From Sandaracinaceae bacterium (GTDB lineage Bacteria > Myxococcota_A > Polyangia > Polyangiales > Sandaracinaceae), in the NCBI GenBank assembly GCA_019637095.1, contig JAHBWG010000037.1, positions 1 through 64,000 of the forward strand: DNA of 64,000 nt, read 5' to 3'. Position numbers and translations under genes: made by a program. Shown here piece after piece: positions 16,613 through 24,415 of this stretch; positions within the stretch are counted from its first letter, which is position 1; every line of letters begins with the position of its first letter. Under the pieces are notes generated by a model that saw nothing but the letters and a program-made list of their open reading frames with translations, was not told where the DNA came from and did not search any database.

Positions 16613-18472
16613 ATGAGTTTCCAGATCCGGCTCTGGGCGGTCCCGGCGCTCGCCACCGCCGTCGTCAGCTTCGGGTGCATCGAGCGCGAAGGTCGCCCGG
16701 TGAACCCCTGCACCAACGTCACGATCGGCCAGGCGATCCAGGTGACGAACGTGGACAAGGTCGACCTCCTCTTCATGGTCGACAACTCCAACTCGATGGC
16801 GGAGGAGCAGGCCTCGCTCACCGCGGAGTTCCCGCGGCTGATCAACATCCTCGCCACCGGGGACTTCGATCAGGACGGCAACAACGACGGCGAGGACGAC
16901 TTCGAGCCGGTGGTCGATCTCAACGTCGGCGTGATCAACTCCGACATGGGCGTCGGCGGCTTCACCGTGCCGACCTGCGCGCGCGCGGACTTCGGCGACG
17001 ACGGGATCCTCCAGACGCGCGGCCGCACCGACATCATGGGCTGCATGGCGACCTACCCGAACGTGCTGAACTTCCGGCCCGCCTCGGGCGGCGACCCGGC
17101 GGGCTTCGCGCGCGACGTCGCCTGCGTCGCGACGCTCGGCACGGGCGGCTGCGGCTTCGAGCAGCAGCTCGACGCGATCCTCAAGGCGGTCTCGCCCTCC
17201 GCCGCGACGACGTGGACGGCGGCCGGGTTCAACCCGCCCCGCTTCTTCCGCGACACGTTCGGCCACGCCGACGGCGCGAACAACGGCTTCGTGCGCGACG
17301 ACTCGGTGCTCGCGATCATCCCGCTCACCGACGAAGAGGACTGCTCGGCGCTCAACCCGGAGATCTACAACCCGTCGAGCGCGACCTACGGCGGCACGGA
17401 CCTGAACCTGCGCTGCTTCGCGTACCCGGAGACCCTGCACCCGGTCAGCCGCTACGTCGACGGCCTGCTCCAGCTCCGCACGCGGCCCGGCCTCCTGATC
17501 TACGCGCCGATCGTCGGCATCCCGGTCGACCTGACGCCGGCGGCGGGCGCGCGGCCGGACTGGGATCGGCTCGTCTCCGACAACTTCGACCTGCGCGACG
17601 ACCGCATGGAGGAGCGCGTCGACCCGTCGATGCCGAGCCGCCTCGTCCCGAGCTGCAACGTCCCGGGACGCGGCATCGCGTTCCCGCCGGTGCGCATCGT
17701 CCAGGTCGCGCGCGGCCTCGAGGCGCGCGGCGCGGGCGTCACCGTGCAGTCGATCTGCCAGGACTCGTTCCGCGGCGCGCTCGGCGAGGTCATCCGCCAG
17801 ATCAAGAGCGCGCTCGGCGCCGCGTGCCTGCCGCGCCGGCTGAACCTCGAGGCCGACGGCAGCGTCGCCTGCGACGTCGTCGTGGTGATGCCGTCGGGGA
17901 TGGGCTGCGGCGACCTCGCCGGCGGCACGCCGAAGATGGAGGGCGGCCGCGCGGTGTTCGAGGGCGACCGTCCGGTCTGCGTGCTCGCGCAGCAGGTGCC
18001 CGCCAACCGGAGCCCCGGCGCGCCCGCGCCGACCGCGCCCGGCTGGTACTACGACACCTTCACCGACGACGGCCGCATGAACTGCGAGACGAGCCCGGCG
18101 AACCCGTGGCAGCGCATCGCGTTCAGCGCGCAGCCGCCCTCGGGGGCCGAGGTCCGCCTCGAGTGCTTCCAGTCGGTCCAGAGCGGCGGCACCGGCCCCG
18201 TGACGGTCGGCACCTTCTGTGACCCGTCCACCGGCCAGACGATCACCGACAGCCCGATGCCCTGCTCGTCGGGCAACCTCGGCGGCGTCTCGCTCGGCTG
18301 CGACCCGAACACGCGCGCGTGCGGCGTGCCCTGCGCGAGCACGGCGGACTGCCGCGGCTCCGGCCTCGTCGGCTACGTGTGCGACACGCGCCCGCTCCAG
18401 TCGGTCAACCCCGACCAGTTCCCGGGCAACACGAACCCGTACAACTTCTGCGTGAACCCGACCTGCGGGTGA
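16613..18472 (+). CDS. VWA-like lipoprotein, second of a tandem pair
   Basis: A paralogue of the preceding gene. Its signal peptide ends at lipobox SFGC (Cys22) and the mature start CIEREG mirrors CIERKG of the neighbour. The VWA MIDAS motif is MVDNSNSM (D57, S59, S61). LNVGVINSDMGVGG and LAIIPLTDEEDCS align with the same positions in the first protein. It is longer (619 residues) because of insertions and an extra Cys-rich tail (CDPNTRACGVPCASTADC). AGGAGG lies 5 nt before the ATG at 16613. It is probably anchored at the outer membrane; the ligand is unknown. Confidence 0.85.
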   Translation: MSFQIRLWAVPALATAVVSFGCIEREGRPVNPCTNVTIGQAIQVTNVDKVDLLFMVDNSNSMAEEQASLTAEFPRLINILATGDFDQDGNNDGEDDFEPVVDLNVGVINSDMGVGGFTVPTCARADFGDDGILQTRGRTDIMGCMATYPNVLNFRPASGGDPAGFARDVACVATLGTGGCGFEQQLDAILKAVSPSAATTWTAAGFNPPRFFRDTFGHADGANNGFVRDDSVLAIIPLTDEEDCSALNPEIYNPSSATYGGTDLNLRCFAYPETLHPVSRYVDGLLQLRTRPGLLIYAPIVGIPVDLTPAAGARPDWDRLVSDNFDLRDDRMEERVDPSMPSRLVPSCNVPGRGIAFPPVRIVQVARGLEARGAGVTVQSICQDSFRGALGEVIRQIKSALGAACLPRRLNLEADGSVACDVVVVMPSGMGCGDLAGGTPKMEGGRAVFEGDRPVCVLAQQVPANRSPGAPAPTAPGWYYDTFTDDGRMNCETSPANPWQRIAFSAQPPSGAEVRLECFQSVQSGGTGPVTVGTFCDPSTGQTITDSPMPCSSGNLGGVSLGCDPNTRACGVPCASTADCRGSGLVGYVCDTRPLQSVNPDQFPGNTNPYNFCVNPTCG

Positions 18473-18481
18473 TGTCGCCGG

Positions 18482-18570
18482 GGGGTGCCTCGCACCCCTC
18501 TGGGCGGATCCCGCTCGATCGACGGATTCTGGGTTCGAGACGAGGGCCGGTGCGCGAGCGCCGGCCCTCG
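18482..18570 (+). terminator. two hairpins after the VWA gene pair
   Basis: GGGGTGC-CTC-GCACCCC (18482-18498) begins 9 nt after the stop codon, and a perfect 10-bp stem CGAGGGCCGG/CCGGCCCTCG lies at 18541-18570. There is no T-run. The first hairpin is the same sequence as H1' of the repeat element at 40705-40721, so it may be a minimal member of that family. It probably marks the transcript end. Confidence 0.5.
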
Positions 18571-18610
18571 CGCCGTCCGTCGGGACGCCACGTCTTCGCC
18601 GCGAGGGTGC

Positions 18611-18616
18611 TACACT
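18611..18616 (+). promoter_or_regulatory. extended -10 element of the PhoX-like gene
   Basis: TGCTACACT contains TACACT at 18611-18616 with the TGn extension. It sits 9 nt before GTG 18626 with no Shine-Dalgarno sequence. A convincing -35 is not visible. Confidence 0.4.
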
Positions 18617-18625
18617 CGCCGCACC

Positions 18626-19939
18626 GTGACGCGTCGTCCCCGACCGGTGCTCGACAGCGCGGCGCTCCTGCCGCGCCGCAAGATCCTCGAAGGCGGCCTC
18701 GCGGGCTTCGCGGCGGCGATGATGGCGCGGGTGCTCCCGGGCTGCGACGGCGGCGGCGGGACGGACGCCGGCCCGGGCGCGACGGACGCGGGCTTCGACG
18801 CCGGGCTCGACGCCGGGCCGCCCGCGCCGGTGGTGTTCGAGCCGCGCGACGTGCCGGCGCGGCCGAGCCTCGTCTCGCGCATCGCGGAGCTCGGGCCGCT
18901 CGGCGAGCCGGACGCGAACGGCGTGCGCGTGCCCGTGGGCTTCACGTCGCGCGTCGTCGCGCGCAGCGGCGAGCCCGTCGCGGGCACCAGCTACACGTGG
19001 CACCGCGCGCCCGACGGCGGCGCGACGTACGTCACCGAGGACGGCGGCTGGATCTACGTCTCCAACGCCGAGCTCCCGCTGATCGGCGGCGTCGGCGCGC
19101 TGCGCTTCGACGCCTCGGGCGCGATCGTCGCCGCGTACCCGATCCTCGAGCGCACGATGGTGAACTGCGCCGGAGGCGCCACGCCGTGGCACTCGTGGCT
19201 TTCGTGCGAGGAGATCGCGCGCGGCCACGTCTACGAGTGCGACCCGTGGGGCGAGCGCGAGCCCGTCGTGCGCCCGGCGCTCGGTGTGTTCAAGCACGAG
19301 GCCGCCGCGGTCGATCCCGTGAACGCGCACGTCTACTTGACGGAGGACGAGAGCGACGGACGCTTCTACCGCTTCGTCCCTGCCGAGCGCACGCGGCACG
19401 GCCACCCGGATCTGAACGCGGGCACGCTCGAGGTCGCGTCGGTCGACACCGACGGCAACGTCCGCTGGCTGACCGTGCCGGACCCGACGTACGCGGGCAC
19501 CGTGCCCACCGCCGGCCAGGTCGCCGACAGCACGCGCTTCCGCGGCGGCGAGGGCATCTGGTACCACGCCGGCGTCGTCTACTTCGCCACCAAGGGCGAC
19601 AACCGCGTCTGGGCCTACGACATCGCGTCCGCGACGCTCGAGATCATCTACGAGCACGCGACCAGCGACACGCCGATCCTGCGGGGCGTCGACAACGTCA
19701 CCGTCTCTTGCTGTGGCGACGTGCTCGTCGCCGAGGACGGAGGCTCGATGCAGATCGTCGCGATCCTGCCGAGCGGCGAGCCGCGCGCGCTCGTGCAGGT
19801 CGTCGGACACGACGAGTCCGAGATCACCGGCCCCGCGTTCTCGCCCGACGGCACGCGCCTCTACTTCAGCTCGCAGCGCGGCGCGACCGGCGCCGGCGTG
19901 ACCTTCGAGATCACCGGCCCCTTCCACGCGCCGGCGTGA
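18626..19939 (+). CDS. PhoX-like (DUF839) exported protein with Tat-type signal
   Basis: It resembles the PhoX family (PF05787) of metal-dependent phosphatases with a beta-propeller fold. Diagnostic stretches are TPWHSWLSCEE, GVFKHEAAAVDP, YLTEDESDGRFYRFVP and EGIWYH. The N-terminus has twin arginines (LPRRKILEGGLAGF) followed by a hydrophobic part and LPGC, so it may be a Tat-exported lipoprotein. At 437 residues it is shorter than classical PhoX, and the iron/calcium ligands cannot all be checked by eye. The substrate is therefore unproven, although organic phosphate esters are the natural guess. It converges on recA over a strong hairpin. Confidence 0.8.
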   Translation: MTRRPRPVLDSAALLPRRKILEGGLAGFAAAMMARVLPGCDGGGGTDAGPGATDAGFDAGLDAGPPAPVVFEPRDVPARPSLVSRIAELGPLGEPDANGVRVPVGFTSRVVARSGEPVAGTSYTWHRAPDGGATYVTEDGGWIYVSNAELPLIGGVGALRFDASGAIVAAYPILERTMVNCAGGATPWHSWLSCEEIARGHVYECDPWGEREPVVRPALGVFKHEAAAVDPVNAHVYLTEDESDGRFYRFVPAERTRHGHPDLNAGTLEVASVDTDGNVRWLTVPDPTYAGTVPTAGQVADSTRFRGGEGIWYHAGVVYFATKGDNRVWAYDIASATLEIIYEHATSDTPILRGVDNVTVSCCGDVLVAEDGGSMQIVAILPSGEPRALVQVVGHDESEITGPAFSPDGTRLYFSSQRGATGAGVTFEITGPFHAPA

Positions 19940-19943
19940 GCGC

Positions 19944-19978
19944 GCGCGGCGCGGCGCCCGGGACGCGCCGCGCCGCGC
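19944..19978. terminator. perfect 14-bp hairpin between convergent genes
   Basis: GCGCGGCGCGGCGC (19944-19957) and GCGCCGCGCCGCGC (19965-19978) are exact complements with a 7-nt loop. It fills the 45-bp gap between the PhoX-like and recA stops and can end transcription from both sides. There is no U-tract, so termination would need another factor or would act as an RNA 3'-end stabiliser. Confidence 0.6.
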
Positions 19979-19984
19979 TCTGGT

Positions 19985-20974
19985 TCAGGCAGCGGCGGCG
20001 GGCGCGAGGAGCGCGCCGCGGATCCGCTCAGCGAGCGCGGGCTCCTCGAGCAGGCGCGCGCGCGCCTTCTCGCGGCCCTGCCCGATCGAGTCGCCCTCGA
20101 ACGCGTAGTAGGCGCCGTTCTTCGTGACGACCTCGCGCTCGACCGCGAGGTCGAGCAGGTCCGCGACCGCGTCGACGCCCGTGCCGTAGCGCACGTCGAC
20201 CTCGGCCACCGTGAACGGTGGCGCGCACTTGTTCTTGACGACCTTCACCTTGAGCCGGTGCCCGACGACCTGCTCGCCGACCTTGAGCTGGCCGACGCGG
20301 CGCACGTCGAGCCGCATCGACGAGTAGTACTTGAGCGCGTTGCCGCCCGTGGTCGTCTCCGGGTTGCCGAACGTCACGCCGATCTTCATCCGGAGCTGGT
20401 TGATGAACATCAGGCAGGAGTGGCTCTTGTGGACCGCCGCGGTGAGCTTGCGCAGCGCCTGGCTCATGAGCCGCGCCTGCAGGCCGACGTGCGCGTCGCC
20501 CATCTCGCCCTCGATCTCCGCGCGCGGGACGAGCGCGGCGACCGAGTCGACGACGACCAGATCCACCGCGCCCGAGCGCACGAGGTGCTCGACGATCTCG
20601 AGCGCCTGCTCGCCGGTGTCCGGCTGCGAGACGAGCAGCTTCTCGGGCTCGACGCCGAGCTGCTGCGCGTAGCGCACGTCGAGCGCGTGCTCCGCGTCGA
20701 CGAACGCGGCGATGCCGCCGGCGCGCTGGCACTCCGCGATCGCGTGGAGCGCCAGGGTGGTCTTGCCGCTCCCCTCGGGGCCGAAGATCTCGACCACGCG
20801 GCCGCGGGGGTAGCCCCCGCAGCCGAGCGCCACCTCGAGCGACGGAGAGCCCGGCGCGATCACCGCCACCGCCTCCCCGCGATCTTCGCCCAGCGTCATG
20901 ATCGCCCCCTTGCCGAACTGCTTGTGGATTCCCTTGATGGCGTCCTCGAGCGCCTCGAGCTTCCCTCTGGACAT
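19985..20974 (-). CDS. recA: recombinase RecA
   Basis: RecA drives homologous pairing and strand exchange and triggers LexA cleavage. Diagnostic stretches are GPEGSGKTT (Walker A; E. coli has GPESSGKTT), [32 protein letters not shown] (Walker B and L1) and [15 protein letters not shown] (L2). At 329 residues it is slightly short and lacks the usual acidic tail, ending in Ala-rich residues. The ATG at 20974 has AAAGGAGAG 7 nt upstream; a TTG two codons earlier is less likely. It follows comM by 21 bp on the same strand. Myxobacteria often carry two RecA proteins, and which one this is cannot be told here. Confidence 0.95.
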   Translation of the reverse strand: MSRGKLEALEDAIKGIHKQFGKGAIMTLGEDRGEAVAVIAPGSPSLEVALGCGGYPRGRVVEIFGPEGSGKTTLALHAIAECQRAGGIAAFVDAEHALDVRYAQQLGVEPEKLLVSQPDTGEQALEIVEHLVRSGAVDLVVVDSVAALVPRAEIEGEMGDAHVGLQARLMSQALRKLTAAVHKSHSCLMFINQLRMKIGVTFGNPETTTGGNALKYYSSMRLDVRRVGQLKVGEQVVGHRLKVKVVKNKCAPPFTVAEVDVRYGTGVDAVADLLDLAVEREVVTKNGAYYAFEGDSIGQGREKARARLLEEPALAERIRGALLAPAAAA

Positions 20975-20995
20975 GTGCAACTCTCCTTTCGTTCT

Positions 20996-22516
20996 CTATA
21001 GGCTCGACGCGCGCCGGTCCGGGGACCGCCCCGGCTCGTCGCGGTCGAAGATGCGGTAGCTGAGCGCCTCGGCCACGTGGTCCGCGCGCACGCCGGGCGA
21101 GGCCTCGAGCGCGGCGATCGTCCGCGCGACGCGCGCCGCCCGCGCGACCCCGCGCATCGAGAGGCCGAGCGCCTCGGCGGCGGCCACCATCAGCTCGCGC
21201 GCGTCCGCCGGCAGCGCGTCGAGCAGCGCGGCGACCGAGCGCTGGTGGGGGTCCGGCAGTCGCGCGAGCCGCGCGCGGGCCTCCTCGACGCGCGCGCGCA
21301 CCACCGCGCTCGGCTCCGCGCGCGCCTCGTGCCGCAGCTCGCGGAGCGCCACCTTGGGCAGCGCCACGTGCAGATCGAAGCGATCGAGCATCGGCCCGCT
21401 GATGCGCCCGCGGTAGCGCTCGATCGCGCTCGGCGTGCACCGGCAGAGGCGGGTCGCGTCTCCGTCGTAGCCGCAGGGGCACGGGTTCATCGCGGCGACG
21501 ACGAGCGCGCCCGCGGGCATCTGAGCGCGGCCGCCGGCGCGCGCCACGATCACCTCGCCCTCCTCCATGATCGTGCGGAACGCCTCGATCGCGGGCCGCG
21601 CGAACTCGGGCAGCTCGTCGAGGAACAGCACGCCGCCGTGCGCGAGGGTGACCTCGCCGGGCCGGATCGGATCGCCGCCGCCGACCAGCGCGGGCGCCGA
21701 CGCGGTGTGGTGCGGCGCGCGGAACGGGCGGCGGACGCGCCGGCCCACGCCGAGCCCGGCCGCGCTCGCGATCGCGACGAGCTCCATCGCCTCCTCGCGC
21801 GTCGGCCGCGGGAGGATCCCCGGCAGGCGCCGCGCGAGCATCGTCTTGCCGGCCCCCGGCGGGCCCACCATCAGCACGTGGTGCGCGCCCGCCGCGGCGA
21901 TCTCGAGCGCGCGCTTGGCGGCCGGCTGGCCCTGGACCTCGGCGAGATCCGCGCCCGGGTCGGGCGCGAGCTCGGGCCCCGCGCTCAGCCCGCGCGGGAG
22001 CTCGATCTCGCCGGACAGGTGCGCGACCGCGCCCGCGAGGTCGGCGGCGCCGCGCGCGTCGATTCCGTCCACGAGGCTTGCTTCCTCGAGCTGCGCGCGC
22101 GGCACGATCGCCGCCGTCAGCCCGCGCTCGCGCGCCGAGCGCAGCTGCGGGATGAGCCCGCGCGCGGCGCGCAGCTCGCCCGTGAGCGAGAGCTCGCCGA
22201 ACAAGAGCGTCTCCTCGAGCCGGTTCGGCGCGCAGCGCCCGCACGCGCCGAGCAGCGCGATGGCGATCGCCAGATCGAGCGACGCGCCGCGCTTCTTGAG
22301 ATCCGCCGGCGCGAGGTTGAGCACCGCGCGCCGCGGCGGCAGCTCGAACCCGCTGTTGAGGATCGCGGCGCGCACGCGCACGCGGCTCTCGCGCACCGCG
22401 GTCTCGGGCAGCCCGACGATCTCGAACCCCGGGAGCCCGTTCGCGAAGTGGACCTCCACGTCCACCGCGCGCGCCTCGACCCCGACCACACACCCTGCTC
22501 TCGCTCGTGCCAGCAT
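20996..22516 (-). CDS. comM: ComM/YifB family AAA+ ATPase (Mg-chelatase-like)
   Basis: ComM is a hexameric branch-migration helicase that helps integrate incoming DNA during natural transformation. The 506 residues are the family length. The N-terminal part has VEVHFANGLPGFEIVGLPE. The Walker A motif is GPPGAGKTML, the Walker B region is GGVLFLDELPEF, and AAMNPCPCGY carries the typical Cys pair. The C-terminal LSMRGVARAARVARTIA is also diagnostic. ATG 22516 was preferred to an upstream in-frame start. recA follows 21 bp downstream, giving a comM-recA unit in which the two products act on the same D-loop substrate. Confidence 0.93.
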   Translation of the reverse strand: MLARARAGCVVGVEARAVDVEVHFANGLPGFEIVGLPETAVRESRVRVRAAILNSGFELPPRRAVLNLAPADLKKRGASLDLAIAIALLGACGRCAPNRLEETLLFGELSLTGELRAARGLIPQLRSARERGLTAAIVPRAQLEEASLVDGIDARGAADLAGAVAHLSGEIELPRGLSAGPELAPDPGADLAEVQGQPAAKRALEIAAAGAHHVLMVGPPGAGKTMLARRLPGILPRPTREEAMELVAIASAAGLGVGRRVRRPFRAPHHTASAPALVGGGDPIRPGEVTLAHGGVLFLDELPEFARPAIEAFRTIMEEGEVIVARAGGRAQMPAGALVVAAMNPCPCGYDGDATRLCRCTPSAIERYRGRISGPMLDRFDLHVALPKVALRELRHEARAEPSAVVRARVEEARARLARLPDPHQRSVAALLDALPADARELMVAAAEALGLSMRGVARAARVARTIAALEASPGVRADHVAEALSYRIFDRDEPGRSPDRRASSL

Positions 22517-22535
22517 GCGTGGCGTGCATGGCAAG

Positions 22536-22727
22536 CCGCGCGCCGGAGATCGGCGCTAATGATCTCGCGCACTTACGCGCGCGGATCGGCGAACGTGGCG
22601 CCACCGGCGCGGCGATCGCCGCGCTTTCGCCGTTCGAGGGGACGATCCTCGTCATCTGCGCCGGCACCTCGAAGACCGCCGATTCGACGAGGAAGGGTGG
22701 AGCGTTGGAACGTGCTCCTCCGCGAGC
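22536..22727 (-). repeat. composite repeat: element B plus two hairpin modules
   Basis: The region between the membrane-protein gene and comM is built of three repeat modules. GCGTTGGAACGTGCTCCTCC (within 22702-22727) starts directly at the stop codon of the membrane-protein gene and recurs at 51162-51187. The small hairpin GACGATCCTCGTC is at 22641-22653. Element B (22536-22627), with the perfect 18-bp palindrome at 22607-22624, matches element A at 3766-3856 in reverse. On the - strand the order is stop codon, hairpin, small hairpin, element B, comM. Confidence 0.85.
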
Positions 22728-23567
22728 TCAGCTCGCCCAGAGCGGCGGCACCCAGAGGACGGCGGCGGCCCACCCGAGCAGCGTCAGGCCCAACACCAGG
22801 CGGTGGACGGCGGCGCGCCGGTCGGCCTCGAAGAGGTGCGGGGCGAGCGCGCGGACGCGGAGCGGTTCGCCGTCGGGCGGCCGGAGCCTCGCGTAGCGCT
22901 CCACGCCGTGCGCGCGGTAGCCGCGCGCCTCGGTGCGGCGCTCACCGACGTCGGTCACGACGCCGCTGACGACGACGTACTCGTCCGGGGAGATCGCGAG
23001 CTCGTGGTAGTCGACCGTCGCGCCGTCTCCGTCCCAGCGCCCGATCTCCTGCGCGGCGCGGCGCTGCGCGAGCTCGCTCGTGTTCCAGCTGAGCTCGCGG
23101 TGGGGCGTCCCGTAGACCTCCGGGCGCTCCCACGCGATCTCGGCCACCCCGGTCCCGTCCGCGATCGTCAGCACGTCGCCGACGGCCCGGGTCACGAGCC
23201 GGCGCTTCACGAGGCCGACGTTGTCGCGCGGCTGCTCGGTGATGCAGACGAGCGCGGCGAAGCGCTCGCCGCTCACCGGGCTCGCGTGGACGGCGGGGCT
23301 CGTGACCTTGCCCGCGACCGTCGCGGGCAGGCCCACCGTCAGGCCCGCGATCGGCTCGGGCCAGTCGTGCGCCGCGCGCGACGCGGCCTGCGCGCGCAGC
23401 CGCCGGGCGGCCTCGGCGACGAGCGCGGCGCCGACCCCGCCGCAACCGCAGAGGACCAGCCCGCGCACGACGACCCCCTCGATGAGGAGCGGCGAGAGCG
23501 CGAACGCGGCGAGCGCGAGGAGGGTCGCGGCTGCGACGAGCCGACCGGTCCACGTTCCCCAGGTCAC
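22728..23567 (-). CDS. membrane protein with GIDE-like domain (tentative)
   Basis: It has two hydrophobic segments at the N-terminus (about residues 9-28 and 33-52) and one at the C-terminus (about 255-275), with a soluble domain of about 190 residues between. That domain contains SPVSGERFAALVCITEQPR, VGDVLTIADGTGVAEI and VVVSGVVTDVG. These resemble the GIDE domain found between two membrane segments in MULAN-type proteins, but there is no RING finger. The assignment is tentative. GTG 23567 has TATGCT 6 nt upstream and no Shine-Dalgarno sequence. Two of its Cys residues form CGCGG within the second membrane segment. Confidence 0.6.
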   Translation of the reverse strand: MTWGTWTGRLVAAATLLALAAFALSPLLIEGVVVRGLVLCGCGGVGAALVAEAARRLRAQAASRAAHDWPEPIAGLTVGLPATVAGKVTSPAVHASPVSGERFAALVCITEQPRDNVGLVKRRLVTRAVGDVLTIADGTGVAEIAWERPEVYGTPHRELSWNTSELAQRRAAQEIGRWDGDGATVDYHELAISPDEYVVVSGVVTDVGERRTEARGYRAHGVERYARLRPPDGEPLRVRALAPHLFEADRRAAVHRLVLGLTLLGWAAAVLWVPPLWAS

Positions 23568-23616
23568 GCGCGGAGCATACGCCGGCGTGGCGCGGAGACG
23601 CGTCGCCAGACGGCGC

Positions 23617-24063
23617 TCACGGGCGGGGCTCGCACGCCCGGCGCGCGAGCAGGATCTCCGCCTCGCGGGTGAGCCGCGCGATCATCGGCGCGAGCGCGGG
23701 CTCGCGGCGGCGCACGAGCGCCCAGAGGACCGCGGCGATCTCGCGCGCGCAGAGGGCGGTCGCGCCGTCGCGCTCGGTGAGCAGGCGCGCGAGCGCGGCG
23801 CTCGAGCCGCTCGAGGGCAGGGCGCCCCCGAGCGCGTGGTCGAGGGCGGTCGCGCAGCGAGCCCAGACGCGCGGCGAGCGCAGCGCGGTCTCGGCGGCCC
23901 AGGCGTAGAGCGTCGAGGGCCAGACGCCGGCGAGCTCGCCCGGCTCGCCCAGGCACCGCGCGACGGCGGCGCAGTCGAGCCCGACGACGAGCGCGATGCG
24001 CAGCGCGGGCGCGAGCGGCGCGAGCGCGTCGGCCGGGCTGGACGCCGCGTCGAGGGCGCTCAT
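23617..24063 (-). CDS. hypothetical protein, 148 aa
   Basis: An Ala/Leu/Arg-rich, all-helical soluble protein that was not recognised. It contains four Cys residues (DCAAVARC, RCATA, LCARE). ATG 24063 has GGAGGC 6 nt upstream (GGAGGCGGCGATG); the open frame continues further upstream but without a good start. It is the second gene after the Fur-box promoter at 24320-24348 and lies 43 bp downstream of the small ORF. An iron-regulated operon of small ORF, this gene and perhaps the membrane protein at 22728 is possible, although the latter has its own -10-like sequence. Confidence 0.55.
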   Translation of the reverse strand: MSALDAASSPADALAPLAPALRIALVVGLDCAAVARCLGEPGELAGVWPSTLYAWAAETALRSPRVWARCATALDHALGGALPSSGSSAALARLLTERDGATALCAREIAAVLWALVRRREPALAPMIARLTREAEILLARRACEPRP

Positions 24064-24106
24064 CGCCGCCTCCGCGCATCGGCGCGCGCGCCGCCGCGAG
24101 CCGGCC

Positions 24107-24313
24107 TCACTCCGCCGCCTCCGGCAGCGCGACTGGCGCGCGAGGGAGCTCGAGCCGGGTCTCACGGCGCGGCGCGCGGAGCCCGCGCGACGGCGCGGCC
24201 TGGGCGCTCGGGGATCGCCGAGAGCGCGCGCGATGCGTGATCACGTCCGCCGGGGCGAGCGTGCGCGGGGCCGGTGTCCGGGCGCCCGCGTCGGGGTCGG
24301 GGTCTCGTTCCAT
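24107..24313 (-). CDS. candidate Fur-regulated small protein, 68 aa
   Basis: A short frame starting at ATG 24313, exactly where a transcript from the promoter at 24320-24348 should begin. That placement is the main evidence that it is a real gene. The product is Pro/Arg/Ala-rich (for example RRETRLELPRAPVALPEAAE at the end) with no signal peptide and no Cys. It does not match HemP, the small protein often found behind Fur boxes. Alternatively the region could be an untranslated leader for the 148-aa gene. The 352-bp interval 24064-24415 holds only this frame and the promoter. Confidence 0.4.
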   Translation of the reverse strand: MERDPDPDAGARTPAPRTLAPADVITHRARSRRSPSAQAAPSRGLRAPRRETRLELPRAPVALPEAAE

Positions 24314-24319
24314 GGCTTG

Positions 24320-24348
24320 ATGCTACTGAGAATCATTCTCACCTGCAA
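24320..24348 (-). promoter_or_regulatory. sigma-70 promoter with Fur box in the spacer
   Basis: Read on the - strand: TTGCAG (-35, 24348-24343), a 17-bp spacer, TAGCAT (-10, 24325-24320), then 6 nt and ATG 24313. The spacer contains the perfect 15-bp palindrome TGAGAATGATTCTCA (24341-24327), which is the 7-1-7 Fur-box form (consensus TGATAATNATTATCA) with one change per arm. Fur bound here would block RNA polymerase, so the transcript should be repressed by iron. The SDR gene on the other strand starts 75 bp away and might also be affected. Confidence 0.75.
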
Positions 24349-24415
24349 GTGACGGGGCGCACGGGCGTGAAAGAGGGCGCCGACCTCGCTCCGCTTTGGC
24401 ACTCTCGCGGGCGCC

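Noticed and set aside
18500-18560. GGTTCGAGAC, resembling a tRNA T-arm
   Set aside because: No acceptor stem, anticodon arm or D-arm can be folded around it; the neighbouring stems are terminator-like.
21077-22969. Long + strand frame opposite comM
   Set aside because: comM has all family motifs on the - strand; the + frame is Arg/Ala/His-rich with no start signal.
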